Assembly: GCA_015660965.1 (NCBI GenBank)
Contig: JACTVG010000006.1
Coordinates: 1-64,000 of the forward strand
Direction of reading: 5' to 3'
From: Methanoregulaceae archaeon
GTDB lineage: Archaea; Halobacteriota; Methanomicrobia; Methanomicrobiales; Methanospirillaceae
DNA: 64,000 nucleotides
Shown: positions 18,365-27,658 of the stretch, in pieces
How the letters are laid out: each line of letters starts with the position of its first letter
Numbering within the stretch: position 1 is the first letter of the stretch
Position numbers and translations under genes: made by a program
The notes under the pieces: model-generated
Told to the model about the DNA's origin: nothing
Databases searched by the model: none
What the model saw: only the letters and a program-made list of their open reading frames with translations

Positions 18365-19564
18365 CTACCGAATAAATGAATTTTCACCAATAAGTCCATC
18401 AATGTAACTCCCAGGGGCAAATTTTGCACCTGTACCGATGACTGCTCCGACATTAATTGAGCAGTTAATTCCAAATTGGACTCCATCACCAACAATCGCA
18501 CCGAACTTTTTTTTCCTGCTATCCCTGCCTGCAACTCTTATAGTTGCATGGTCGTGCCGGAGATTTGCAATTTTTGTACCGGCTCCAAAGTTACAACGGC
18601 TTCCAATGATACTATCACCGATATAATTAAAATGAGGAATTTTTGTATCGAACATGATGATTGAATTCTTTAGTTCTGAACAATGCCCGATATGACAATT
18701 ATCGCCAATAGATGTTGAACCACGAATGAAAGCGTGAGGTCCGATTCGGCAATTGGAACCAATTATACATGGCCCTTCAATATAGCTTCCCGATTTCACT
18801 ACTGACCCTTTTCCGATAACGACCTGACCTGAACAATGAACATTTTTTTCAACAATTCCTTCATTATGAGATTCGATTGATGCCATGAGTATTGTATTTG
18901 CATCAAGTATATCCCAAGGATTACCGACATCCATCCACGACATGAGTTGGTACGCTTTCAATTTTTTATTGCTTATGTAATCAACAAGTGCATCAGTTAA
19001 TTCGAGTTCCCCTCTTGAAGAGGGCACTACTTTTTCAAGCTTTTCGAAGATGTCAGGATTAAAAACATAGGCACCAGCGTTAATAACATTGCTTTTTGGA
19101 TGTGGAGATTTTTCCTCAAGAGTGGTTACGAACCCATTTTCCACAAGTACTACACCATACTCCTCTGGGTGTTCGCTGACACTAGTGCCCATACAAGGAG
19201 CTTTGTTCTTTGATAGAGCTTGAATATCGGAACTCTTTAAGATCATATCTCCATTTAAGAGTACGAAGTTCTTTTCGACATAACTTCGAGCTGCGTTCAA
19301 TGCATCCGCAGTACCAATTTGTTGTCTTTGGGGAGCATATTTAATTTGAATTCCAAGTGAGTCCCCGTCTCCAAAGTGTTTACGGATTTCACGCTCACCG
19401 TAACCAACGACAAAAACAAAATCCTTTATACCACTATCCCGTGCAGCGATGACAAGATGTTCCATCATCGGGCGATTTGCTAGGGGAAGCATCACTTTCG
19501 GACGCTTTGCTGTAAGAGGACGCATTCGCTTCCCTTCGCCAGCCGCTAGCACGACACATTCCAT
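18365..19564 (-). CDS. Bifunctional GlcN-1-P acetyltransferase / sugar-1-P nucleotidylyltransferase (GlmU-like)
   Basis: A 399-residue protein with LAAGEGKRMRPLTAKRPKVM at the N-terminus, VLLNGDMIL as metal site and an LbH acetyltransferase domain (for example GSNCRIGPHAFIRGSTSIG). The C-terminal region CNFGAGTKIANLRHDH resembles the acetyl-CoA/GlcN-1-P pocket of GlmU (NFGAGT). It lies between glmM and glmS, supporting a role in making UDP-GlcNAc. Confidence 0.92.
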   Translation of the reverse strand: MECVVLAAGEGKRMRPLTAKRPKVMLPLANRPMMEHLVIAARDSGIKDFVFVVGYGEREIRKHFGDGDSLGIQIKYAPQRQQIGTADALNAARSYVEKNFVLLNGDMILKSSDIQALSKNKAPCMGTSVSEHPEEYGVVLVENGFVTTLEEKSPHPKSNVINAGAYVFNPDIFEKLEKVVPSSRGELELTDALVDYISNKKLKAYQLMSWMDVGNPWDILDANTILMASIESHNEGIVEKNVHCSGQVVIGKGSVVKSGSYIEGPCIIGSNCRIGPHAFIRGSTSIGDNCHIGHCSELKNSIIMFDTKIPHFNYIGDSIIGSRCNFGAGTKIANLRHDHATIRVAGRDSRKKKFGAIVGDGVQFGINCSINVGAVIGTGAKFAPGSYIDGLIGENSFIR

Positions 19565-19589
19565 AAAATAAGCTTTTCGTCAACAACCT

Positions 19590-20840
19590 TTAAGCAGTTT
19601 TTCCCTGCGAAAGAAGAGAGCGCCCTTTTTCAAGCATCGCTTTAACATGACCGCGAGTCTTCCCTTCTGCGGTTACCCGAATCTTTGGTTCAGTACCGCT
19701 TGCACGAATGAGGTACCACCCATTTTCATTTTCAAAACGAATACCCTCAGTCGGATTTTTTGCACCAAGAGTAGTCAGAGTCTCACGTGCCTTTTCACTC
19801 TGGAAAGATTGTCGTATAATAGGATATTCTGGCATCGCTGCGAGTTCTTCAGATACATCCCATTCCGATGCAATCTCGCAGAACAAAGCTGCTGCAAAGG
19901 GTCCATCTGGACAATAAGAAATTTTAGGGAAAATCCATGCACCCGATGGTTCGCCACCGAAATCACCCCAGGATAGGAGTTCTTCAGAAACATAAGAATC
20001 TCCAACCGGTGTACGCCGAACATCGGCAACTTCCTCAATCATCATTGAAGCATCATCATTTGTGACCACTTTTTGAGCACCAAGGTACTTTGCAAAAAGA
20101 AGAAGCATATGGTCCCCATCAATGAACTTTCCTGTTTTGTCCCATGCCATCATACGATCAGCATCCCCATCATGGACAACGGCACAACGTGCTCCGGTAC
20201 TTTTCACCATCTTACCAATATAGGGGAGGTTCTCTGCAAGCGGTTCTGATGGACGTGAAAAATACCCAGATGGATTACAATTTAGACAAACCGGTTTGAT
20301 ACCCAATGCCGACAAGATATGGGGAGTGAGCATGCACCCTGCACCATTACCACAATCGATTACAGCACTGAATTTATGGGCGATATTTATATTATCTAGA
20401 ATTGCTCTTTTGTGTTGCGAGATTGCATCGTATGATCTAAGGGTTCCCTGAGTTTTCCAATCGACCCAATGATCAACAGTGAGAAGTCTCTCCATCTCAT
20501 TCTGTTGACGACGTGTGAATGAAGACCCATCTGGATTAAAGAGCTTCAACCCGTTATACTCTTCTGGATTATGAGAAGCAGTAATCATGCATGCCGAACT
20601 CATTTTCCGTGTGGCAAATGCAATAGATGGTGTTGGTACCATTCCACATGAATAGGCAATCCCCCCAGAACCAAGTATCCCTGAAATAACCAAATGGGCG
20701 AGCAAGGGGCTTGTTGTTCTCGTATCGATACCAACAAGCACTTCAGACGATTTTGCTCCTAATGCTGATCCTGTTCTGAGCGCAATACGGAGAAGTTCCT
20801 TATCGAACTGTCTCCTTATCCCAGAGGATCCAAAAAGCAT
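19590..20840 (-). CDS. glmM: Phosphoglucosamine mutase-type phosphohexomutase
   Basis: Converts glucosamine-6-P to glucosamine-1-P (or a related hexose phosphate). Catalytic Ser89 lies in TASHNPEEYNG, the metal loop is DGDADR at 224-229, GGEPSG is the sugar-binding loop and RASGTEPKIR the phosphate-binding motif. At 416 residues it is somewhat shorter than usual for the family. It is the first gene of the glmM-glmU-glmU-glmS series. Confidence 0.93.
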   Translation of the reverse strand: MLFGSSGIRRQFDKELLRIALRTGSALGAKSSEVLVGIDTRTTSPLLAHLVISGILGSGGIAYSCGMVPTPSIAFATRKMSSACMITASHNPEEYNGLKLFNPDGSSFTRRQQNEMERLLTVDHWVDWKTQGTLRSYDAISQHKRAILDNINIAHKFSAVIDCGNGAGCMLTPHILSALGIKPVCLNCNPSGYFSRPSEPLAENLPYIGKMVKSTGARCAVVHDGDADRMMAWDKTGKFIDGDHMLLLFAKYLGAQKVVTNDDASMMIEEVADVRRTPVGDSYVSEELLSWGDFGGEPSGAWIFPKISYCPDGPFAAALFCEIASEWDVSEELAAMPEYPIIRQSFQSEKARETLTTLGAKNPTEGIRFENENGWYLIRASGTEPKIRVTAEGKTRGHVKAMLEKGRSLLSQGKTA

Positions 20841-20889
20841 ACAATATACTGGTATACAGTTGAAATAGTTTTATCCTTACATCTGGGAA

Positions 20890-21495
20890 TCATGTGCCAT
20901 AAGGACAAAACCTTTCGATTTTTTCAAGGCTTGCAATGCCAGATGTAGATGGTCCAATGAATAGAATTGTTTTTTTGTTTATGAATTTTTTAACAATATC
21001 ACCGACTTCTGGTGTGATTGATCCTTCACCATTAATCAAAATAATATCAGCAGATACCGGATCTGAAACTATGAATCGTCCAAACACGCTCTCAATTGTT
21101 GGCATTGTGCCCAGACAGCAAACGCTCTTTGAACCGATCCGACTCTTTAGGTCATGAACACAAAGTTCATGTGATTTTGCCGGGCATGCTCTGACATTTC
21201 GGCTAAGACAAAGAAATTTTGTTACAACATTCATGATAGCGCAAGCAGCGCCACGAGTTTCCTGGGAATCGAGAGTTGCCCCAAACATGAATTCCAATTT
21301 TGTTGTGGCACGAATAGGATTAAAAGTGGTGAACTCACCACTTCTCCCACCAAAACACGCTTCCATGCAAGCACCTTTTTCATATTGGCAGGAGATAACA
21401 TCGGGATTGACTTGTAACACAACCCCGCCATCTTCACAACCGCTGTGAGTGATGACCTCTTTCAATTTGTTAACTGCTTCAATTACAATATCCAT
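20890..21495 (-). CDS. Cys-rich protein of unknown function
   Basis: A 201-residue cytoplasmic protein I do not recognise. Thirteen cysteines include CQYEKGACMEAC, RACPAKSHELC and SVCCLGTMPT, enough for an Fe-S or metal site. The C-terminal 50 residues (ADIILINGEGSIT, then ILFIGPSTSGIASLEKI and FCPYG) look like a Rossmann-type fold with faint resemblance to the chelation domain DUF364. It follows the cyclase gene by 3 nt and precedes glmM by 49 nt. Possibly a methanogen-restricted family. Confidence 0.6.
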   Translation of the reverse strand: MDIVIEAVNKLKEVITHSGCEDGGVVLQVNPDVISCQYEKGACMEACFGGRSGEFTTFNPIRATTKLEFMFGATLDSQETRGAACAIMNVVTKFLCLSRNVRACPAKSHELCVHDLKSRIGSKSVCCLGTMPTIESVFGRFIVSDPVSADIILINGEGSITPEVGDIVKKFINKKTILFIGPSTSGIASLEKIERFCPYGT

Positions 21496-21498
21496 TAT

Positions 21499-22107
21499 TT
21501 ATTCCTCTTCAGAATATAGTACAACACGTGCGGGTGATCCATCTAACCCTGCGAGAGGAAGTGGCAAGGCTATCATATCATATTCACCTTCGTTTACATT
21601 TGAGAGATCGAGAAGTTCAATGATAATACATCCATGTCCTAGCAATTCCCGGTGCACCGAACCATCACATTGATAGGATTCAATTGATGGAGAATCTATG
21701 CCAATACATTTCATTCCATAGTGGGTGATGTATTTTGCTGCGTCTTTTGTTAGGTGTGGGTAATTCTCTACGAATTTATTAGCACCAGAAAATGATGTTT
21801 TAAGAAGAAGCCTTTCTGTTTGTTGAATTTTACCATGAAGATAGTTAGCATCGATAGAATTTTCAACTTCGCTTAGATCAAGTACTTTGCACTTTCCAAT
21901 GAGATAATTTAATGGAATGCTGTCTATTGTGGCACCTGTTTTAAGATAATGGCTTGGAGCATCGATATGTGTTCCAGTATGTGTGCTTAATGAAAGATCG
22001 GTGATTAGAAATTGTCCCCGTTCATGTTTTTTAAAGATAACATCGGAATCCCCGGGATAGATCAAGATTTCAGGAGAAAGTTGACGTGTTATATCAATAA
22101 ATTTCAT
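21499..22107 (-). CDS. Cyclase-family metal-dependent hydrolase (KynB-like)
   Basis: A 202-residue member of the cyclase/arylformamidase family. Zinc motif HTGTHIDAPSHYL is intact; MKCIGIDSPSIE and HRELLGHGCIIIELL are the later conserved segments. Start chosen at ATG 22107 (MKFIDITRQLSPEI), 5 nt after pcm ends; an in-frame ATG at 22125 inside pcm is less likely. No tryptophan catabolism genes are near, so the substrate is unknown. Confidence 0.85.
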   Translation of the reverse strand: MKFIDITRQLSPEILIYPGDSDVIFKKHERGQFLITDLSLSTHTGTHIDAPSHYLKTGATIDSIPLNYLIGKCKVLDLSEVENSIDANYLHGKIQQTERLLLKTSFSGANKFVENYPHLTKDAAKYITHYGMKCIGIDSPSIESYQCDGSVHRELLGHGCIIIELLDLSNVNEGEYDMIALPLPLAGLDGSPARVVLYSEEE

Positions 22108-22112
22108 CACCG

Positions 22113-22763
22113 TTAGTTCTCCCATCCATGTTCACCAATGAGTGGCACAAATCGAACTCCGCCATGTAAATTTTGTATTACTTTACCACCTCGTTTTTCT
22201 AGTACGATTAATTCTTGAATCTCTCGTCCACCAACTGGTGCGACAAGGCGTCCTCCATCTGCCATCTGATCGATTAGTGGTGGAGGAACTTGAGGTGTTG
22301 CCGCAGTAATGATGATCCCATCATATGGAGCATTTTTTGGATAGCCCAGTGTTCCATCTCCAATCACAACCTCAACATTATTGCAGTGGAGAGCGACTAG
22401 ATTTCTCCTTGCCAGATTGGCAACTTCTGAAATACGTTCAATAGTTGTTACTTTTTTGACAATTGTCGCGAGAATCATCGCTTGATATCCACTTCCTGCA
22501 CCTATCTCGAGTATATTATCACCAAGTTTCGGGTGGATCAATTCTGTCATTAACGCCACGATATAGGGTTGGGAAATTGTTTGCCCATTACCAATGGGAA
22601 GGGGGCAATCGTCATATGCAGCACGATCATAAGGTGGCGGAATAAAAAGGTGACGGGGTGTTTCACGCATTGCTGAAAGAACACGTGGATCATGGATCCC
22701 TCTAGCTGCAATCTGGAGATCAACCATCCTACGGCGTTCTTCATCGCGTGGAAACGAGAACAT
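22113..22763 (-). CDS. pcm: Protein-L-isoaspartate O-methyltransferase
   Basis: A 216-residue SAM-dependent repair enzyme acting on isoaspartyl residues of aged proteins. Motifs: GNGQTISQPYIVALM (substrate and SAM), NILEIGAGSGYQAMILA (motif I) and YDGIIITAATPQVP. It sits 17 nt after sufB. Confidence 0.96.
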   Translation of the reverse strand: MFSFPRDEERRRMVDLQIAARGIHDPRVLSAMRETPRHLFIPPPYDRAAYDDCPLPIGNGQTISQPYIVALMTELIHPKLGDNILEIGAGSGYQAMILATIVKKVTTIERISEVANLARRNLVALHCNNVEVVIGDGTLGYPKNAPYDGIIITAATPQVPPPLIDQMADGGRLVAPVGGREIQELIVLEKRGGKVIQNLHGGVRFVPLIGEHGWEN

Positions 22764-22780
22764 TATCGACCAATTATAAA

Positions 22781-23896
22781 TCAGAATCCAGCTTTCTCTG
22801 CCACATCTATTGTCGCATCAATCTGCTTTTGTAACGCATCAGGAAGACCCGTGATTTTGACATCAAGAAATCCTCTGATGATGGTCGCGGTTGCTTCGTC
22901 TTCGTCCAAACCTCGTGACATCAGATATTCAATCTCATCTCTCGCGAGTTTACCAACAGCTGCTTCATGTGATAGCTCGGTTCCGACAACAGATCCTTCG
23001 ATCTCTGGAATCGCATAGATCATCCCGTCTTGAAGAATCAGACCTTTACATTCAAGATGACCTCGAGTACCAGCAGTTTTTCCTTGGATATGGCCCCGAG
23101 ATATAATAGTACCGCCTTTTGTAATTGCACGTGTAATCAGTTCTGCGCTTGACCCTTTCCCCTCAAGGATTGCACGCGAACCTAGATCCATATAAGATGT
23201 AGGTGATGCAATTACGATGCTAGAGAATCGAGCAACAGAGTTTTCTCCAGAAAGTGTCGCAGTCGGATACATCTGTACTTTCTTGACTGGGTGCATACAT
23301 ACATAATTCGAGAGGAATACGCCGTTCTCTTCAACACGGGATGCACTTCGTGGATACACTTCAATGTTCTCACTCCAAGTGTGGATCATCGTAAAGCTTA
23401 TTTTTGCATTCTTTTTTACGTAAAACTCAGAGATGCCGTAATGAGCACCACCTTTGCCAACATGAGCTCCACTCGTACAACCTGAGATAATGTGGAGCTC
23501 AGAATCCTCTTCTGCAATAATGATATTATGAACATGTTGGATCTGGTCTCGGCCGAGAAACAGACACGCTTGGATAGGAAGGATATTACTCGATCCCTTA
23601 TGCGCAATTATCACATAGCCTTTGGGCTCTTTTTGTGCTGCAACATATTTTGTAACATCATCTTTTTCTGATGAAACAACCTTCCAATTATACTCTTTCA
23701 ACCAGTCATATTTTTCCATGGCCTTTTTATAAGAGAGAACTTCCATTCCCTCTTGCATGCATTCTGCGTGAACGACTTCCTGGTCCATCTGGAGATAACT
23801 GCCACACCTATTCTTCATTGCAAGATCGATTCCTGACTGGGCAAGCCGCTCCTGATCAACTTTTGAGAGTTCTGGAGCTTTCAATTGTGACGGCAT
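22781..23896 (-). CDS. sufB: SufB/SufD-family Fe-S cluster scaffold
   Basis: A 371-residue SufBD protein. The C-terminal part (about 130-350) is the beta-helix core (HVGKGGAHYGISEF, SRGHIQGKTAGTRGHLECKG, LSHEAAVGKLARDEIEYLMS). With SufC it forms the minimal archaeal SufBC machine for Fe-S assembly. The start overlaps the end of sufC by 16 nt. Confidence 0.95.
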   Translation of the reverse strand: MPSQLKAPELSKVDQERLAQSGIDLAMKNRCGSYLQMDQEVVHAECMQEGMEVLSYKKAMEKYDWLKEYNWKVVSSEKDDVTKYVAAQKEPKGYVIIAHKGSSNILPIQACLFLGRDQIQHVHNIIIAEEDSELHIISGCTSGAHVGKGGAHYGISEFYVKKNAKISFTMIHTWSENIEVYPRSASRVEENGVFLSNYVCMHPVKKVQMYPTATLSGENSVARFSSIVIASPTSYMDLGSRAILEGKGSSAELITRAITKGGTIISRGHIQGKTAGTRGHLECKGLILQDGMIYAIPEIEGSVVGTELSHEAAVGKLARDEIEYLMSRGLDEDEATATIIRGFLDVKITGLPDALQKQIDATIDVAEKAGF

Positions 23897-24612
23897 TCAA
23901 GGCACTCCTTATACCCACGTTGCTTTATATCCATTAAGATCTCGCGGGGGTTACCATGACACTTGATTTGACCGTCACACATGACATGCCCTCGGTCGGT
24001 TTCGAGGTAATCAAGGATGTAACCCGTGTGAGTTATTACCAGTCCACTCTTTTGACGCTTTATGATGTGTTTGTCTTTTTCGAGAAGCGAACCAATAGCT
24101 GCCCCAATCAAAGAGATGTTCTCGAGATCTACCCCACTTTCAGGCTCATCTAACATGATAAAGTCGGGGTTCTGGATTAAAAGCTGGAGCACTTCACTTC
24201 GCTTAATCTCCCCTCCAGAGAAGCCTTTGTTAATATCACGCTCTAAGAAGCCGTCCATATGGACAGAGCGGGCGAGTTCCGGAATATTTTCCCCCTTATC
24301 GTGAGATATTGCAGTCAGAATCTTCCCAAGTTTCAAACCTGAGATGGTTGGGGGGCGTTGGAACAGCATCCCCATACCACGCTTTGCGCGTTCGTGAGCA
24401 TGCATTTTCGTCACATCCTCACCTTTGAAAAGAATTTTTCCTTCAGTAATAGTGTAGTTAGAAAAACCCATGATTGTCATGAGTAACGTGGTCTTTCCCG
24501 AACCATTGGGACCTAGAAGAACATGGGTTTCTCCCTCGTTAATGTGGAGGTTAATGTCATGCAAAACCTCTTTTTCCCCGACTTTTACATGGAGATCTTC
24601 TATATGCAGCAT
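23881..24612 (-). CDS. sufC: Fe-S assembly ATPase SufC
   Basis: A 243-residue ABC-type ATPase. Walker A GPNGSGKTT (34-42), signature FSGGEIKRSE, Walker B IMLDEPESGVD and an H-loop VITHTGY are all present. It drives conformational change in SufB during cluster assembly. First gene of the long minus-strand series; the 127-nt gap upstream is shared with the divergent methyltransferase gene. Confidence 0.96.
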   Translation of the reverse strand: MLHIEDLHVKVGEKEVLHDINLHINEGETHVLLGPNGSGKTTLLMTIMGFSNYTITEGKILFKGEDVTKMHAHERAKRGMGMLFQRPPTISGLKLGKILTAISHDKGENIPELARSVHMDGFLERDINKGFSGGEIKRSEVLQLLIQNPDFIMLDEPESGVDLENISLIGAAIGSLLEKDKHIIKRQKSGLVITHTGYILDYLETDRGHVMCDGQIKCHGNPREILMDIKQRGYKECLECRHN

Positions 24613-24739
24613 AGAATAATCGTAGAGAGTATGTCGATTACTGCATTAAACGCTTTTCACCTTAACACAGATTGGATCTCGTGATATCGTCACAATTTAA
24701 CTAATCCTGAGTAATAGTACACAAAGTTACAGGTGTCAC

Positions 24740-25648
24740 GTGCGACCGGAGAAAGTGAAAGATAAAGAAGGCAAAGCGAGAGTAAGAAAAGGATCAAAAG
24801 ATGCCAAAAGGGAGATCGTATCCCAAGAACCCGCAGAAATAAAAGAGTTTATCAATCGAATTATATGTGGTGATGCAAAGGAAGTACTTTCTCGTATCCC
24901 ACGCAATAGTATTGATCTTATTATTACCTCCCCACCCTATAACTTCGGACATACATACGCCCAAGATCCCCATGATGACACTCATGAATGGAACGAATAT
25001 TATGCAAAACTCCTTTTAGTCTGGCAAGAATGCAAACGTGTGTTGAAACCGGGGGGGAGGATTGCAGTTAATATTCAACCTCTCTTCTCAGATTACGTCC
25101 CTACACACCATATTATATCACAACAACTCTCTGGTCTCGGATTGCTTTGGAAGGCAGAATTTCTCTGGGAGAAAAATAACTACAATGCAAAATATACTGC
25201 GTGGGGGAGCTGGAAATCACCGTCAATGCCCTATATTAAATATACATGGGAGTTTATCGAGGTCTTTGATAAGGAAACACATAAAAAATTTGGAAGACGG
25301 GAAAATATCGATATCACTGCAGACGAATTTAAAGAATGGGTTATCGGCCGTTGGTCATTTCCACCCGAAATTCGCATGAAGGATTATAATCATCCAGCTA
25401 TGTTTCCTGAAGAATTGCCTTGGCGGGTGATGAAACTTTTTTCATACAAAAATGATCTAGTGCTCGATCCTTTCAATGGTGCCGGAACAACAACACTTGT
25501 TGCATGGAAACTCAGGCGACGATTTATTGGTATAGATATTTCACGACAATATTGTGATATTGCACTCAAACGTGTTGCATCAGAAGTAGATAATCGAGAC
25601 TTTTCAGAAAAATTTCCCAAACCTGAACTGATGAATGTCATTGATTAA
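24740..25648 (+). CDS. DNA methyltransferase, beta-class, probable N4-cytosine (orphan)
   Basis: A 302-residue DNA methyltransferase beginning at GTG. The catalytic TSPPY (63-67) precedes the SAM motif DPFNGAGTTTL (243-253), the beta-group order; TSPPY favours N4-cytosine. It resembles the small archaeal CTAG-type enzymes in its WEKNNYNAKYTAWGSWKSPS region, but target specificity is inferred. A Lys/Arg-rich 30-residue N-terminus is unusual, so the true start may be later. No restriction gene is adjacent. Confidence 0.85.
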   Translation: MRPEKVKDKEGKARVRKGSKDAKREIVSQEPAEIKEFINRIICGDAKEVLSRIPRNSIDLIITSPPYNFGHTYAQDPHDDTHEWNEYYAKLLLVWQECKRVLKPGGRIAVNIQPLFSDYVPTHHIISQQLSGLGLLWKAEFLWEKNNYNAKYTAWGSWKSPSMPYIKYTWEFIEVFDKETHKKFGRRENIDITADEFKEWVIGRWSFPPEIRMKDYNHPAMFPEELPWRVMKLFSYKNDLVLDPFNGAGTTTLVAWKLRRRFIGIDISRQYCDIALKRVASEVDNRDFSEKFPKPELMNVID

Positions 25649-25682
25649 ATTGAGATATTTGAAAAAATGGTGATATAAAATT

Positions 25683-26744
25683 TTAAAGATCAATTGAGTG
25701 CGTTTTCACCCACTCAAATGTACCTTTGCGATCATATTGGTGATCGAGAATATAATTATGGATTTCTGCAAACCTATTGCGTTTCTGTAAGAGGTTGTTG
25801 TATTGTGGGACAAGTAGATTATATTGGTTAATATTATGCGTACTAGCAAGCGATTGAAGTTCGTTTTTCATATTTTGTACCTGAGAAGTGATTTCGTCAA
25901 CCTTTTTTTCAGATGTAATATACATTCCATGAATATAGCTTGTTTGGTCGCACTTCCCATAGATTTTCGTTCCTGTTCCTATAGGAATAACAAGTGGTTC
26001 TGAATGCAGGATAATGCCCCCAACAAGCTCGTCGGGTCGTACTCCGACGAATGAAAGATTTGTAGTTTCCAAATACACATATCCAGTATCTTTGTATTGC
26101 ATTCCGGGACAGGAGATACCAACTGCCATATGGGATTCTTCAGGGAACGAAAGAAGAGCCGTTTGATAGCCTTCATGAGAAAGTAGGCCGGCAAGAAGTA
26201 GACTCTTGTCATCGCAGTCACCTGATTTCTCGGCAAATGTTTCTATGGGGAATTTGGCTGGGTTTTCACCAATTGTTTCATATTTAATTGATTGGACAAA
26301 AACCGCAATCAATTCAAGGTATTCGTCATCACTTAACTGATATTTATCTCGTATCTGTCGGAAACGGATAAGCAGGTTTTGATAGAATTCTTCTTGGGAG
26401 GGGTCATTTATCATCGCGAGGTAACTCGGAGTGATCCAATCGCGTTCAGAAACGTTACCATAGACTGTAACCTCTTTATCTGATGCTTTTGCTCCCGCAT
26501 AGACCGACCCATTGACTGGCATTCCGAGCGTTATAATCGTATTCTCAAAAGGGAAAATGTAAATGGGTGGAGCGGGGGCGACTGCGTTCTCAATTGGAAC
26601 AATATGTGGAGTTACGACATTTGAGCCATGCAATAGTAACCCAATACAACCCGCAGACAACGGTATAAACAGGATAACTAATACCAATAACCCAAGAGCC
26701 CTCTTATCGAAAGACGTTGAGAGCGAGAGACGATCTCGGCTCAT
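25683..26744 (-). CDS. Secreted transglutaminase-like lipoprotein
   Basis: A 353-residue protein with a hydrophobic signal at 17-32 and lipobox SAGC (Cys33), so anchored outside the membrane. The transglutaminase-like domain (about 120-230) keeps its triad: C177 in SGDCDDKS, H205 in ESHMAVG and an acidic E226 in VYLETTN. A C-terminal coiled coil (about 285-330) follows. Such domains are usually proteases or peptide-processing enzymes. Its ATG overlaps the upstream HAD gene by 4 nt. Confidence 0.85.
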   Translation of the reverse strand: MSRDRLSLSTSFDKRALGLLVLVILFIPLSAGCIGLLLHGSNVVTPHIVPIENAVAPAPPIYIFPFENTIITLGMPVNGSVYAGAKASDKEVTVYGNVSERDWITPSYLAMINDPSQEEFYQNLLIRFRQIRDKYQLSDDEYLELIAVFVQSIKYETIGENPAKFPIETFAEKSGDCDDKSLLLAGLLSHEGYQTALLSFPEESHMAVGISCPGMQYKDTGYVYLETTNLSFVGVRPDELVGGIILHSEPLVIPIGTGTKIYGKCDQTSYIHGMYITSEKKVDEITSQVQNMKNELQSLASTHNINQYNLLVPQYNNLLQKRNRFAEIHNYILDHQYDRKGTFEWVKTHSIDL

Positions 26745-27511
26745 AAGATGGCTCTAAGCCCGGCAATCGTATCAATGACATATGTAGGTTTAATAACGGC
26801 GTTTTGCAGTGACTCTTGATGGAATTTGCCTGTTTTAACCAAAATTGTTCTCATTCCGGCCTTACGACCCCCAGCAATATCAGTTATGATATCATCCCCA
26901 ATCATTGCAACCTCCTCAGGACGCAGATTCATGTCCTTCAGTGCCATTTCGAAAAATACCTTAGATGGTTTGCCAATAACCGTTGCACTTTTTCCCGTTG
27001 CAAATTCCAAAGCAGCGACAAATGGACCCGCAGAAAGCATCAATCCATCCGGTGCCATCCAGTAACGGTCTTTCTCGAGAGCTATAATCTCTGCCCCAAC
27101 ATTCACTGCTCTGAATGCTGCATTGAGTGTATTGTAGGTCATTTTATCCCCAGCATCCCCGATTACAACATAATCAACTTTGCTGTTTTCAGGAGTTCGT
27201 TCGCACCACAGCTCAAAATCCTTGTAGACGTCACCTGTAGTGATGAGCATGCAGTGATGTTTCCCTGTGGCGTTCATACGGGCAATCGCAGCAAGAGGTG
27301 GTGTGAAGATAAAGGATTCAGATATATCAAATCCAAGTTGAATTAAACGTTCGACAATCGTTTTTCGGCATTTCCGCGTTGTATTAGAAACAAACCTATA
27401 TTGGTATTTTTTTTCCTTTAGTAAATCGATCGTTTGTTGTGCTCCTTCAATCGCCCGATCCCCGACATATAATACCCCGTCGAGGTCAATAAGAAAACCT
27501 TTGACATCCAT
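26741..27511 (-). CDS. HAD-superfamily phosphatase, NagD/HDHD2-like
   Basis: A 256-residue HAD phosphatase. Motif I FLIDLDGVLYVGD, motif II VSNTTR, motif III lysine in IGKPSKVFF and motif IV IGDDIITDIAGG are all present, with the C2 cap of the NagD group. Start chosen at ATG 27511 (MDVKGF); a GTG four codons upstream is less likely. Substrate unknown, probably a small phosphorylated metabolite. Confidence 0.9.
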   Translation of the reverse strand: MDVKGFLIDLDGVLYVGDRAIEGAQQTIDLLKEKKYQYRFVSNTTRKCRKTIVERLIQLGFDISESFIFTPPLAAIARMNATGKHHCMLITTGDVYKDFELWCERTPENSKVDYVVIGDAGDKMTYNTLNAAFRAVNVGAEIIALEKDRYWMAPDGLMLSAGPFVAALEFATGKSATVIGKPSKVFFEMALKDMNLRPEEVAMIGDDIITDIAGGRKAGMRTILVKTGKFHQESLQNAVIKPTYVIDTIAGLRAIL

Positions 27512-27658
27512 TCTGATAACCACTTTATACAGATCTAGATATTAGGGGACCTGTTTTTTCCTTTGATCATTTTGGTTGGATAAGGACATGAGCATTGCTT
27601 CACTTTCGCCCCACGCAGCGGGAGTTTAAACCACGGGTAATAGATTGTTGTTTTGACG

